From the NCBI RefSeq assembly GCF_900129055.1, contig NZ_FQUZ01000023.1, positions 1 through 51,246 on the forward strand: 51,246 bases of DNA, read 5' to 3'. Position numbers and translations under genes: made by a program. This DNA comes from Lampropedia hyalina DSM 16112. GTDB lineage: Bacteria > Pseudomonadota > Gammaproteobacteria > Burkholderiales > Burkholderiaceae_C. Under the pieces are notes generated by a model. The model did no database searches. It was not told where the DNA came from and was given only the letters and a program-made list of their open reading frames with translations. Numbering within the stretch: position 1 is the stretch's first letter; every line of letters starts with the position of its first letter. Of the stretch, positions 24,265 through 33,201 are shown in pieces.

Positions 24265-26340
24265 CTAATTTTGGTTTTGGGTCATTACATAGGTACCGCT
24301 GGCATCCAGTCGCAACGTCCAGCCGGGATACACCACAATGGTGGTGGTGAGTTCTTCGACTACAGCCGGGCCCTCAATCACGTCACCTGCTCCCAGGCGT
24401 TCACCATCGTAGACGGTGGTCAGTACTGTGGGCGTATTGGCATGGAAGGTCATATGGCGGCGCGTTCGGACAGCATCGGTCACACGTCCGCCGTCGGCCA
24501 GTCTGGGTGGCTGCAACGGTTGCGTTTGACCGATGGCAACGCACTCGATATTGATGATTTCAATTAGGCTTTCGGGCTCGTTGTAGGTAAAAAGCTGTTG
24601 GTGCAGATCGTGGAATCCCTGTGTGATGAGTGGCAGATTGGCGGCATCGACTGGCAGGGTACCGATATCCACGGTGCATTCGTGTACTTGGCCAACGTAG
24701 CGCATGTCAATGCTTCGGCGGAAACGAATGCGTTCTGCTGGTGTGCCTTCGGCACGCAGTGTCTCGAAAGCCGCTGCTTCCAGCTCCAGGAAGCGTGCCT
24801 CAATGGCAGCGAGATCCGCGCTGGTATCAAGGCGCATCGGTGTGGCTGCCATGTGGTTGTAGCGCACGTCGGAAATCACCTGGCCGAAGGCGCACAGTCC
24901 TGATGCAAGCTTTGGCACCAATACAGTGCGACAGCCGATGTCTTGTGCCAGTGCGGTCAGGTGCAGGCCTGTGGCACCGCCTGCCCCGACCAGCGCAAAG
25001 TCGCGTGGGTCATAACCGCGCTCAATCGAGACGCGTCGAATGCCATTGGCCATGTTGTTATTGACGATGTTGTAGATGCCATGTGCAGCTTTCTCAACGC
25101 TGATATTGAGTGGTTCGGCAATGTGCCGGGCAATGGCCTGGCGTGCAGCGGAGGCATCGACTTCGAGTCGGCCTCCCAGCAGATGTTCAGGGTTGAGGTA
25201 GCCCAATGCCATATTGGCATCGGTGACGGTTGGCAAGGTGCCGCCGCGTTGGTAGCAGGCAGGTCCGGGCTGTGCACCGGCTGATTGTGGGCCGACATTG
25301 AGGATGCCCATCTGGTCTATCCAGGCGATGGAGCCGCCACCTGCTCCCAGCGTTTCGACCTGGATCATTGGTGTGCCAATGCGATAGCGCAGAAAGTCAA
25401 TGTCCTTATTGACGTTGGTTTTGCCTTGGTGGGTCAGTGTGATATCGAACGAGGTGCCACCCATATCGACGGTGATGTAGTTGGAAATACCCAGTGGCTC
25501 GCAGAAGTAGGAGCCAGCCATCGGTGCCGAGGCTGGGCCGGAGTTGATGGCATTGACTGCGCGCGAGACCATGGCCTCGCGTGAGGCCATGCCACCGTTG
25601 GACTGGAAGTAGCGCACTGGTACCTGAGTGCCTTGCTCGCGGTAGAACTGGTCGATGCGGTCTACATACGCCTTGAGTACCGGCCCCAAGTAGGCGTTCA
25701 CCACGGTAGTGGATGTACGGGTGTACTCGCGCATCTGTGGGAATACTTCCAGTCCTGCCGAAACATAAGCTTCGGGCAACATCTCGCGCACAATTTCCAC
25801 GGCACGCCGTTCGTGTCGGTCATTGGCGACTGACCACAGCAGCGATACGGCCACAGCTTGCACGCCTTCACGCTGAAACAGTTCACAGGCTTGGCGCACA
25901 TCGTCTTCGTTCAACGGTGTGTGGACACTGCCATCTGCCAGGACGCGCTCACGCACAGGTCGCCGCAAGTGGCGATCGACCAAGATGCGGGCGGCTGGAT
26001 ATTCAGAGTCATAACGATAGCCCTCTTCCTTGTGGCCCAGGCGAATCTCCAGAGAGTCTTCATGGCCTGCGGTACAAATCAGGCCAGTCTTGACACCCTT
26101 GTGCTGAATCAGTGCGTTGAGGGCGACGGTGGTGCCGTTCACACACAGTTCGGTGTCAGCCAGAATTTCACGCATGGGCTTTCCGATTTTTTCGGCGATC
26201 TGTTGAAAGCCTTCGGCAATAGCCCGGGTGCCATCCTCTGGAGTGGAGGTGGCCTTGAAGAGGTGAATGTTGCCCTGATCATCTGCCAGGATGAAATCGG
26301 TGAATGTGCCGCCAGCATCCACGCCCAATCGATAAGTCAT
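24265..26340 (-). CDS. hyuA: Hydantoinase/oxoprolinase subunit A (HyuA)
   Basis: This 691-residue ATP-dependent amidohydrolase subunit is of the HyuA/OplAH type. The N-terminal LGVDAGGTFTDF (residues about 4-15) is the phosphate-binding start of the ASKHA fold, and a central VDMGGTSFD (about 285) and GAGGG mark the second half. With HyuB it opens the ring of hydantoins, N-methylhydantoin or 5-oxoproline. The start at 26340 is favoured over the frame to 26388 because the family begins MxYRLGVDAG. It lies 54 bases after hyuB on the same strand. Confidence 0.92.
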   Translation of the reverse strand: MTYRLGVDAGGTFTDFILADDQGNIHLFKATSTPEDGTRAIAEGFQQIAEKIGKPMREILADTELCVNGTTVALNALIQHKGVKTGLICTAGHEDSLEIRLGHKEEGYRYDSEYPAARILVDRHLRRPVRERVLADGSVHTPLNEDDVRQACELFQREGVQAVAVSLLWSVANDRHERRAVEIVREMLPEAYVSAGLEVFPQMREYTRTSTTVVNAYLGPVLKAYVDRIDQFYREQGTQVPVRYFQSNGGMASREAMVSRAVNAINSGPASAPMAGSYFCEPLGISNYITVDMGGTSFDITLTHQGKTNVNKDIDFLRYRIGTPMIQVETLGAGGGSIAWIDQMGILNVGPQSAGAQPGPACYQRGGTLPTVTDANMALGYLNPEHLLGGRLEVDASAARQAIARHIAEPLNISVEKAAHGIYNIVNNNMANGIRRVSIERGYDPRDFALVGAGGATGLHLTALAQDIGCRTVLVPKLASGLCAFGQVISDVRYNHMAATPMRLDTSADLAAIEARFLELEAAAFETLRAEGTPAERIRFRRSIDMRYVGQVHECTVDIGTLPVDAANLPLITQGFHDLHQQLFTYNEPESLIEIINIECVAIGQTQPLQPPRLADGGRVTDAVRTRRHMTFHANTPTVLTTVYDGERLGAGDVIEGPAVVEELTTTIVVYPGWTLRLDASGTYVMTQNQN

Positions 26341-26394
26341 AAGATTTTCGCTTTCTTTGTGTGTCTGAAAATGAGGGGAATGAGTCAATAGGCA

Positions 26395-28137
26395 TCAGGC
26401 TGCGCGGCGTTCGCACCGCATGCCGCTCCAGTTGCGGGTGTCCACGTCCACGCCGTATTCGATGCGCGCGGCCTCAACCGAGACATAGCCATTGCGCACA
26501 TCGGCTACCACGCGTGCAATCTCGCGTTCCAACGGCAGACCCCAGCCACCGCCACCGGGATTGATGGTGCAGACGCGCTCGCCTGGCTGAATGGTCATGA
26601 CGGTATTTTTGCGGCGCACCTCTACCACTTCATCGCCATGTTTGAGTTCTACCCGGCCCAGCGTGCGTTCTGGTTCGACGCTGGCAGCACCATTGGCTCC
26701 GATGGAGGGGTGGATGCGCCCCTCGCCGAAACTGACTGCCGTCATGGCATGGTTGCGCGGTTCTACCTCCCAGGCTGTCGCGCAACCGCCTCGGTAATAG
26801 CCAGCACCACCGCTGTCGGTCACCAATCCGTAGCGGTGAATCTGGATGGGGTAGGAATACTCCAGTACCTCAATGTCGCCTGAACTCAATGCACCGAAGC
26901 AGCACTGTGGCCCCACCGAGTTCCAGCCATCCATGTGGGCGGTGGCACCAGCACCGCTAATCAACGAGGCCAGCACCATGGTGACGTATTCTTCCTGGGT
27001 GCGTGAATCGAACCCTGCAATGTTGATACCGCTGGAATGTCCCCAGGTGCCCACGGCCCGTTCCGGTGCAGATTGTTCCAGTGCCAGTCGTACGGCATCG
27101 GCCAGTGTCTCCATGGGTGTGGTGGAGCAATTGACGTGAGGTGCCGGAATCTGGGCGTTAAGCAGTGTGCCTTTGGGGCCGACATCCACCGATATGCAGC
27201 GGTACAGTCCCTCGTTGTAGGGGGGCGCGACCTTGGCAAACATCATCAGCCCCAAGTACACGCCAGCGTAGGTATTGCCTTCGTAGGAGTTGATGAAGTA
27301 GGGAATCTGGGGTGGGCTTTCCAAAGCGATGTGGCAATTCTCTCCATCAATCGTCACTGTGGCACGCAGCGTGATTTCGCCCAGACCGTGGCCTGCATCT
27401 TCCAGTACGGCCTCCGAGACATAGCGGCCATCCTGGACACTGGCGATGAGCGCGCGCATGGATCGGTCGGCCATGTCCATCAATTCATCAATGCTGCGCT
27501 GTACAGCATCCAGACTGTACTTTTTGACCAAGGCCAGCAAGTTGCGCTCCCCGATGGAAACCGCACCGTACTGCGCGCGCAAATCCCCTTCCCAGTCGCG
27601 CTGTGAACGCACATTGGCCAGCAGCAGTTTGATGACATCTTCGCGAGGCACGCCTTTGTCCCAGAGCTTCACAGGTGGAATGCGCAGACCCTCTGCGTAA
27701 ATTTCCTTTGCATCGGGGTTGTATCCGGCTGGTACTGGCCCACCAATGTCGGTGACATGGCCCTTGCAGACACTCCAGAACACCAGCGTGCCTTCATGGA
27801 AGACGGGTTTGTACATGCAGCAGTCCAGAATGTGGCTGCCCATCATGGCTGGATCGTTGTGGTAGATCACGTCGCCTTCGTGTACGTCGCCGCCGAAGTA
27901 AGCGATCACCGCTTTCATCGCCTGCATCAAGCCTCCCAAATGAATGGGAATGTCTTGCCCTTGCAGGATCATTTCTCCACGGTGGTTGAACAACGCATTG
28001 CTGTAGTCGTGTGCCACGTTGAATACGCTGGAGCGTGCCGTCTTTTCCAGCGTCAGTGTCATTTCGCGCTGTGTTGTCTCCAGCGCGCCACGCACTACTG
28101 CCAGCGTAATCGGATCAATTGCATCATTGGCTTTCAT
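26395..28137 (-). CDS. hyuB: Hydantoinase/oxoprolinase subunit B (HyuB)
   Basis: This 580-residue partner of HyuA has family marks DPITLAVVRGALETTQREM at the start, ALFNHRGEMILQGQDIPIHLGG, GDVIYHNDPAMMGSHILD and SDSGGAGYYRGG-type glycine motifs near the end (VTDSGGAGYYRGG). The ATG at 28137 follows GGAG and is favoured over one four codons upstream. The pair faces away from an NCS1 permease, as in hydantoin or purine-type salvage modules. The actual ring substrate cannot be read from sequence. Confidence 0.92.
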   Translation of the reverse strand: MKANDAIDPITLAVVRGALETTQREMTLTLEKTARSSVFNVAHDYSNALFNHRGEMILQGQDIPIHLGGLMQAMKAVIAYFGGDVHEGDVIYHNDPAMMGSHILDCCMYKPVFHEGTLVFWSVCKGHVTDIGGPVPAGYNPDAKEIYAEGLRIPPVKLWDKGVPREDVIKLLLANVRSQRDWEGDLRAQYGAVSIGERNLLALVKKYSLDAVQRSIDELMDMADRSMRALIASVQDGRYVSEAVLEDAGHGLGEITLRATVTIDGENCHIALESPPQIPYFINSYEGNTYAGVYLGLMMFAKVAPPYNEGLYRCISVDVGPKGTLLNAQIPAPHVNCSTTPMETLADAVRLALEQSAPERAVGTWGHSSGINIAGFDSRTQEEYVTMVLASLISGAGATAHMDGWNSVGPQCCFGALSSGDIEVLEYSYPIQIHRYGLVTDSGGAGYYRGGCATAWEVEPRNHAMTAVSFGEGRIHPSIGANGAASVEPERTLGRVELKHGDEVVEVRRKNTVMTIQPGERVCTINPGGGGWGLPLEREIARVVADVRNGYVSVEAARIEYGVDVDTRNWSGMRCERRAA

Positions 28138-28426
28138 TGATTTCTCCATAAAGCAGAAAAAGTGATGAATAAGTCACCACACCATCGCATTCAAGCACTG
28201 AAGGTGTGTACGACTTGGAGATATTCTGAAGACTGGATGTAAAAGTGGGTTGAACCACAATGCACCATTGATTGTCTATGTTTGCACCTGGTTTTCCATG
28301 ATGAATATTTTGGATCAGGGTCGTGGGCGGTGCAGGCATGTGCAAGAAATTGTGCAATTGAGTGATAGTTGAAAATAGAAGCCCCATGCTATCTTGAATG
28401 CCTTCAACATTTCTTGGGGTTTGAAA
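28138..28426. promoter_or_regulatory. Divergent hyuB/permease control region
   Basis: This 289-base region separates the leftward hyu operon and the rightward permease. TGTGCAA occurs twice in direct orientation (28339-28345 and 28351-28357, period 12), about 70 bases before the permease start. Its position would suit half-sites for the AraC-family regulator encoded just past the permease. It is AT-rich compared with its surroundings. Confidence 0.45.
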
Positions 28427-29734
28427 ATGGCTAACGTTATGGAAAAGTCGATGAAGATGGAGAAGTATTCATTGACGATGGCGTGGTGGGGAGTTTGCAG
28501 TGCAATGTTCTATTTGGTGGTTGCTGCTGCATTGGCAGTCGGATTCGGTACTCGAAATGCCATTATTGGAATGACTTTGTCGGTGCTGTGTTATGGATTG
28601 ATCAATGGGGTAATAGCAAGGTATGCCATCCGAACGGGGTTGTCGGTGGCTGAATTTTCAAAAATAATTCTTGGTAAAACCGGTGCCACGCTGGCAACCT
28701 TGATTTTTGCCAGTACGGCTGTGTATTACGGTATCTTTGAAGGATCCGTGATGGCCGTGGCCCTGCATAGTTATGCGCCATCCATTTCGATGGAGTGGGC
28801 TATATTAATAGTGGTGCTCTATAGCACTGTTCTGGTGCTGGGAAAAACGTTGCGCTGGCTGGATAAGCTCAATGGAGTGCTGTTGCCACTTTATCTTCTG
28901 GGATTGTGTGTGTTGGTTGGTGTTGCTGTAAACGAGTATGGTTATTCTTCCGACTGGTTGCGTATGGAGCCATCTGATGGAGCATCGCCATTGGGATGGT
29001 GGAACTGTTTCACCTATTTCATGGGGGTCTGGGTGCTCATGATGTATACATGGGACTACGCCCGTTTCGGGAAAGCCGAGGACAGTCGTTTTCTTTCATT
29101 ATTCAGTTTTGGTATTCCGTTCTATCTTGTTGCATTCTTGTTGAATGGTTTGGTCGGAATATTCCTGGCTGCAACCATTGCATCAGGATCTGAAATAACT
29201 GAAGTTTCAGTGGTGTTGGCCATCGTGCAACTGATGGGGTTTTGGGGGCTGTTGTTCGTGTGGATTACACAGACCCGTATCAATACTGGAAATTTCTACA
29301 TGGCCATTACCAATCTACATGCCTTCTTTGCCCGCTATGGTGCAGGGAGGGTGCCACATGCGGTATGGGCAGCAGCAGTGGGAGTAATTGTTTACATGGC
29401 TATGCACTTCGATGTGTTTTCGTACATTCTTCGAGCATTGACCTATCAAGCTATTTTTATAGTGGGTTGGGTTGGAATTGCCATGGCTCATATTTTGACG
29501 CCATACTACGAAAGGAAATTTAATGCTGTACAGCATGTGAATTCTTCTGAGTTGCCGGATTTTAATAAGGTGGGTGTGAGCGTTTGGTCGATTTCGGTTG
29601 TTTTGGGTGTTATGTTGAATCTTAGTGATAATTTATTTTTGAGCGCGTGGTCGGCACCTTGTGCTTTTTTGGTGGCATTCTCTGGGTACGCATTGCTGAT
29701 GAGGAAAATATCGGTAAGCTGGTTTGTCAAATAA
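28427..29734 (+). CDS. NCS1-family (purine/cytosine/hydantoin type) permease
   Basis: This 435-residue protein has twelve apparent membrane helices with the NCS1 pattern: FYLVVAAALAVGFGTRNAIIGM for helix 1, WWNCFTYFMGVWVLMMYTWDYARFG for the substrate-site helices, and a TRINTGNFYMAITNL region. NCS1 proteins import nucleobases, hydantoins or allantoin with Na+ or H+. The ATG at 28427 is chosen; an upstream TTG frame is unlikely. Base composition is lower in GC than its neighbours, which suggests transfer. It faces hyuAB and probably delivers their substrate. Confidence 0.9.
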   Translation: MANVMEKSMKMEKYSLTMAWWGVCSAMFYLVVAAALAVGFGTRNAIIGMTLSVLCYGLINGVIARYAIRTGLSVAEFSKIILGKTGATLATLIFASTAVYYGIFEGSVMAVALHSYAPSISMEWAILIVVLYSTVLVLGKTLRWLDKLNGVLLPLYLLGLCVLVGVAVNEYGYSSDWLRMEPSDGASPLGWWNCFTYFMGVWVLMMYTWDYARFGKAEDSRFLSLFSFGIPFYLVAFLLNGLVGIFLAATIASGSEITEVSVVLAIVQLMGFWGLLFVWITQTRINTGNFYMAITNLHAFFARYGAGRVPHAVWAAAVGVIVYMAMHFDVFSYILRALTYQAIFIVGWVGIAMAHILTPYYERKFNAVQHVNSSELPDFNKVGVSVWSISVVLGVMLNLSDNLFLSAWSAPCAFLVAFSGYALLMRKISVSWFVK

Positions 29735-29775
29735 AATAACCGGGCCATTTTGGTGGAATGGCCCGGTTATTTGTC
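29734..29775. terminator. Bidirectional terminator between permease and AraC gene
   Basis: AAATAACCGGGCCATT and AATGGCCCGGTTATTT form a 16-bp stem with a seven-base loop. The flanking A and T runs allow use from both convergent genes. Confidence 0.92.
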
Positions 29776-29803
29776 ATGTGTTGGCAAGGGGTTGTGTATC
29801 GAT

Positions 29804-30793
29804 TTATTCTATTTCTGTTTTGATGGACTGGTTTGCTATGTTGCGATTGTTTTTTCTCAATTCAGTGGGGGATACGCCGAATTTGGTTTTGAACATTCTT
29901 GAAAAATGGGCTTGCTCATTGAATCCATGTGCATATGCAAGCTCCCCAATTGGAATGCTGGAACGCCAATCGACCAGTTTTCGGTGAATGGATTCAAGCC
30001 GTTTTTCGTATAGTCGTCGTATTGGAGAGATGTTTCTGCTGGAAAACAGTTTGTAAAGATATCGTACGGATATGCCACAACCCTTGGCGATTTTCTCTGG
30101 TGTCAGTTCTGGATCGGAAAGGTGCTGATCCATGAATTTCTCTACTTTGGCCAGATGGAACGCAGTCAGGCTGGATTCCTCGCTGCCGAGGATACGCTCG
30201 TCGTTTTGAACGATCAGGCAGAAAGTATCAATTAATTGTTCAATCAGCAGTGACTTGGATGCGGCATCAATGCAATTGAATTCGGTATGGATGGATCGAA
30301 TTTTTTCGAAGAAAATTCTACCCAAGCCACTGCTGCTGCTGAATGAGAGTCCAGCATAACGCAAATGGCCTCGAATGCGGTTATGTACCATTTTTTCGGG
30401 AATCTTCAGCACCATAACCTTGTTGAAATTCCGATAGCCGAAGCGGTAAGGCAAATCGCTTCGTTCAACAATGAAATGGCCCGGCTGACAATCAATATGC
30501 TGTCCGTCTTGTTCGAAATAAATCCCTGTCAAACAGGGAATGGTAATCAAATAGTATGGTTCATCGCTGCTTGCCATGTGCGCACGATTGCGGAAATAGC
30601 AGGTTGGTGAAGACTCAAGGCTGGAGAGCGAGACTGCACTGTCGGATAGTTTCCATGCGAGCAGCACACCATTGACGGGCACCTGTGCATCCACTTTCAG
30701 ACCCAGTTGGAAATAGGTGTCGCATACTGCATAGTTCCAGTACTCAAGCTGGTTGCGCTGTGAGATTTTTCGCGTATCGATCAGGGTTCTCAT
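29804..30793 (-). CDS. AraC-family regulator, probably of the hyu/permease genes
   Basis: This 329-residue regulator has an N-terminal ligand domain of the AraC_binding_2 type (about 1-190; LEYWNYAVCDTYFQL, PCLTGIYFEQDGQHID). Its C-terminal DNA-binding domain has two HTHs (about 215-320: TPEKIAKGCGISVRYLYKLF and IPIGELAYAHGFNEQAHFSRMFKTKFGVSPTELR). It converges on the permease and would activate the divergent hyu/permease promoters when substrate is present; that assignment is inferred from position. Base composition is also low in GC, like the permease. Confidence 0.88.
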   Translation of the reverse strand: MRTLIDTRKISQRNQLEYWNYAVCDTYFQLGLKVDAQVPVNGVLLAWKLSDSAVSLSSLESSPTCYFRNRAHMASSDEPYYLITIPCLTGIYFEQDGQHIDCQPGHFIVERSDLPYRFGYRNFNKVMVLKIPEKMVHNRIRGHLRYAGLSFSSSSGLGRIFFEKIRSIHTEFNCIDAASKSLLIEQLIDTFCLIVQNDERILGSEESSLTAFHLAKVEKFMDQHLSDPELTPEKIAKGCGISVRYLYKLFSSRNISPIRRLYEKRLESIHRKLVDWRSSIPIGELAYAHGFNEQAHFSRMFKTKFGVSPTELRKNNRNIANQSIKTEIE

Positions 30794-31019
30794 GGGCAGA
30801 GGGGCAAAATCGTTTGGAAAACTGGCGTTCTGTTGGCCTCAGCTTCACGAAACGCGTGACCATAGCTTGCCATTCTGCACATGCTCAACAACTACCAGCT
30901 ACAGGATATTCCCGATGTCAAGCAAGTTATATGCCATGTTGATATTCATGCCACCTGGGTTTCTCTGCTGATCGTGTGTTGATTTCAAGAGTGAGATCTG
31001 ACGATGTCAGGGAGATGCC

Positions 31020-31532
31020 TCATGAGTGCACATTGACACTGCTGGGTTTGGCTGGGGTTTTGTGGCGAGGCAGGTGCTCGCAGGCCTTGCAGATGCCTTC
31101 TATGACCAGAGAAAACTGGTTCATCTTGAAGCCATTGTCTTGGCAGATGGTCTGGATATGTGACTCGATGCTGGAGTGCTGGGGCCATGACAGTTTCTTG
31201 CAGTGGCTGCAAATGATGCGGCACGACTGGTTTTCGGCACTGAGGCAGTAAAAGCTTCTGGGTTCGTCATCCAGCCGAATGCGCGTGATGACTCCGTATT
31301 GCTCCAGTTTCTTGAGATTGACGTAAATCGTGGACAGTTGGGTTTCAACCCCTTGATTGACCTGAATGGTGTAGATTTCCTGTGCCGTCAATGCCTTGTC
31401 GCTCTGGTGGATGATGTCGAGCAGTTTCAGTCTGGGCAATGTGATGTGAATGCCGATGTTCTTCAGGATTTGAACCGATTCCTGATGCTGGCTGTGGGTG
31501 CTGGCGGTATGGCTTTTTCTGTTTTCTTTCAT
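31020..31532 (-). CDS. Fur-family metal-responsive repressor
   Basis: This 170-residue protein has a winged helix (LPRLKLLDIIHQ, then QLSTIYVNLKKLEQYGVITRI) and a dimerisation domain with two CxxC pairs (ICSHCKK and ICKACEH) that hold structural zinc. The family includes Fur (iron), Zur (zinc) and PerR. The C-terminal His/Cys content fits either iron or zinc sensing. The start at 31532 is preferred; 31568 is possible, and neither has a strong ribosome site. It stands alone about 280 bases past the methyltransferase stop and may control the TonB genes nearby. Confidence 0.85.
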   Translation of the reverse strand: MKENRKSHTASTHSQHQESVQILKNIGIHITLPRLKLLDIIHQSDKALTAQEIYTIQVNQGVETQLSTIYVNLKKLEQYGVITRIRLDDEPRSFYCLSAENQSCRIICSHCKKLSWPQHSSIESHIQTICQDNGFKMNQFSLVIEGICKACEHLPRHKTPAKPSSVNVHS

Positions 31533-31815
31533 GGGATGCCCATACGGGATTTTCTGGAGGGTTTGCATGTGGTTTGATGAACGGTTCAATCATTGCAGGG
31601 TAGTATCGTCTGGATTTTTCTGCGAAAAATGAATGGAATGAATATTCGATATACCCGGTTTCGGCATTCCACGTCAGGGGGGATTGGCACGCGCGGTCAC
31701 GCCTGACAACGCATGTACCCGAGGCTCTGTCTTCAGCGGCTCTGGTGCTGGTCGAAGGCCGTTTGCAATTGGGCAATGCTCTGCTCCAGCAGTTGTCTTG
31801 CGATGGCTCTGGTGT

Positions 31816-33138
31816 TCAGGCTGCATCCGTTGGCGGGGTGGATGGCGTTGGATGGGGGCGGATGGCCGTGCCGCATGGTTCGATGGTTTGCAGCGAGATG
31901 CCATTGCGCCGGAACCATTGCGTCAGTCGCTCTGCGTGGGCCGTGGTGGTGGCGGGAGCTGGTTTCAGCGGATGCACGATTTCCTGCCGCATCAGCAGTT
32001 GCAGGGCTTGCAGCAAAGCTCCGGGCTGCCCTGCAAAGGCCGGGAGCTGTGCCAGTCGGGCAAATGATGCCGGGCCTGTCGCCAGGCTTTGCAGCAGTGG
32101 CGAGAAGATGTTTTCCGGGCCTTCGATGTTTCCGATGGGGGTAGCAAAGGAAATCGGGCCTTGCGTCGGTGTGTCTGGCAGTGGCTGGAACAACATTTCA
32201 CCGAGTTGGGCGAGGTGTTTTTGCTGGCCCAGTGGTTGCGGCTCTCGCTGGAATAAATCCATGCGCTGGTGGCTGTGGCGCGCCATGTCCTTGAGGGTTT
32301 CGGCCAGCGCGGGTGCCTGGGTCTGCCGGATGACGGCTTGCATGGGGCCGGGCACAGACAGCGATGTGTCCAGGTTGTGAAACACATCCGCGCTGCCCAG
32401 GTAGCCCAGGCCAGCCTGGCCGATGCGCTGGTGTACTGCCACGGAGTGCTGTGGTTGCCAGTGGTCGGTGAGGAATTCGTGGGCCACATGGTTGGGGTTC
32501 AGCTTTTCCAGATTGCGCAGGTGCTTCAGCACTGCCGGTTGATCGGTGAACAGGCCCCGGTCGCTGAGCTGGCGCAGCAGTTTCAGTCCGGTGTGGGCGC
32601 GCTGGGCCGAGATGCCGGGAATGTGGTGGGCGAAAAGGTTCAGGAAGTGTTGCAATGTCGCCAGCTCGGTGGAGCCGGGATGGCACATGTAATGCAGATA
32701 GAAAAGTCCGCCTGGTTTCAGGTGGCCTTGTACGCAGTCCAGCAGGCTGGTCTGGTGTTCGGGCGCGATCCAGGACCACACGCCATGCGTGGTGATGAAG
32801 TCGAATGGCGTGCGATGGCCGGTGGCGAATTCCTGGAAACTGCAACCGATGAACTCCACGTTCTCCAGTCCGCTGGAGAGCGCGGCAGCGCGTGCGGTTT
32901 GCAGATGGTTTTCGTTGAAGTCCACGCCCACAAAGCGTGCCTGCGGATGGCTGGCGGCGGCCACCAGCAGGTTGGTGCCGGTGCCACAGCCGAGTTCGCA
33001 GAAGGTGAATGGCCGGGTCAGGTCGGGGGCGGCAAAGCCCAGGAAATGCGCCACGCAGCAGAGCCACACCGGCTGCATTTCCTTGTAGAAGAATGCCGGG
33101 TAGCTGACATCGGTGGTGTAGCCATTGGTTCGGTTCAT
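31816..33138 (-). CDS. SAM methyltransferase with a regulatory domain (MethyTransf_Reg type)
   Basis: This 440-residue protein has a class I methyltransferase N-terminal half (FCELGCGTGTNLL at about 42-55, then VGVDFNENHLQTA). A C-terminal half fits the methyltransferase regulatory domain (RAHTGLKLLRQLSDRGLF, NLEKLNPNHVAHEFL). AAGGA precedes the ATG at 33138. It starts 63 bases after the stop of the TonB receptor gene on the same strand, so the two form one operon. The methylated target is unknown; metal or siderophore handling at the cell surface is inferred only from its partner. Confidence 0.82.
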   Translation of the reverse strand: MNRTNGYTTDVSYPAFFYKEMQPVWLCCVAHFLGFAAPDLTRPFTFCELGCGTGTNLLVAAASHPQARFVGVDFNENHLQTARAAALSSGLENVEFIGCSFQEFATGHRTPFDFITTHGVWSWIAPEHQTSLLDCVQGHLKPGGLFYLHYMCHPGSTELATLQHFLNLFAHHIPGISAQRAHTGLKLLRQLSDRGLFTDQPAVLKHLRNLEKLNPNHVAHEFLTDHWQPQHSVAVHQRIGQAGLGYLGSADVFHNLDTSLSVPGPMQAVIRQTQAPALAETLKDMARHSHQRMDLFQREPQPLGQQKHLAQLGEMLFQPLPDTPTQGPISFATPIGNIEGPENIFSPLLQSLATGPASFARLAQLPAFAGQPGALLQALQLLMRQEIVHPLKPAPATTTAHAERLTQWFRRNGISLQTIEPCGTAIRPHPTPSTPPTDAA

Positions 33139-33201
33139 GGCAGTCCTTTCCATGCGGGGCAGCCCGGCCATGAATGTGCCGGGCTGTGTGTGCCATGTCG
33201 A

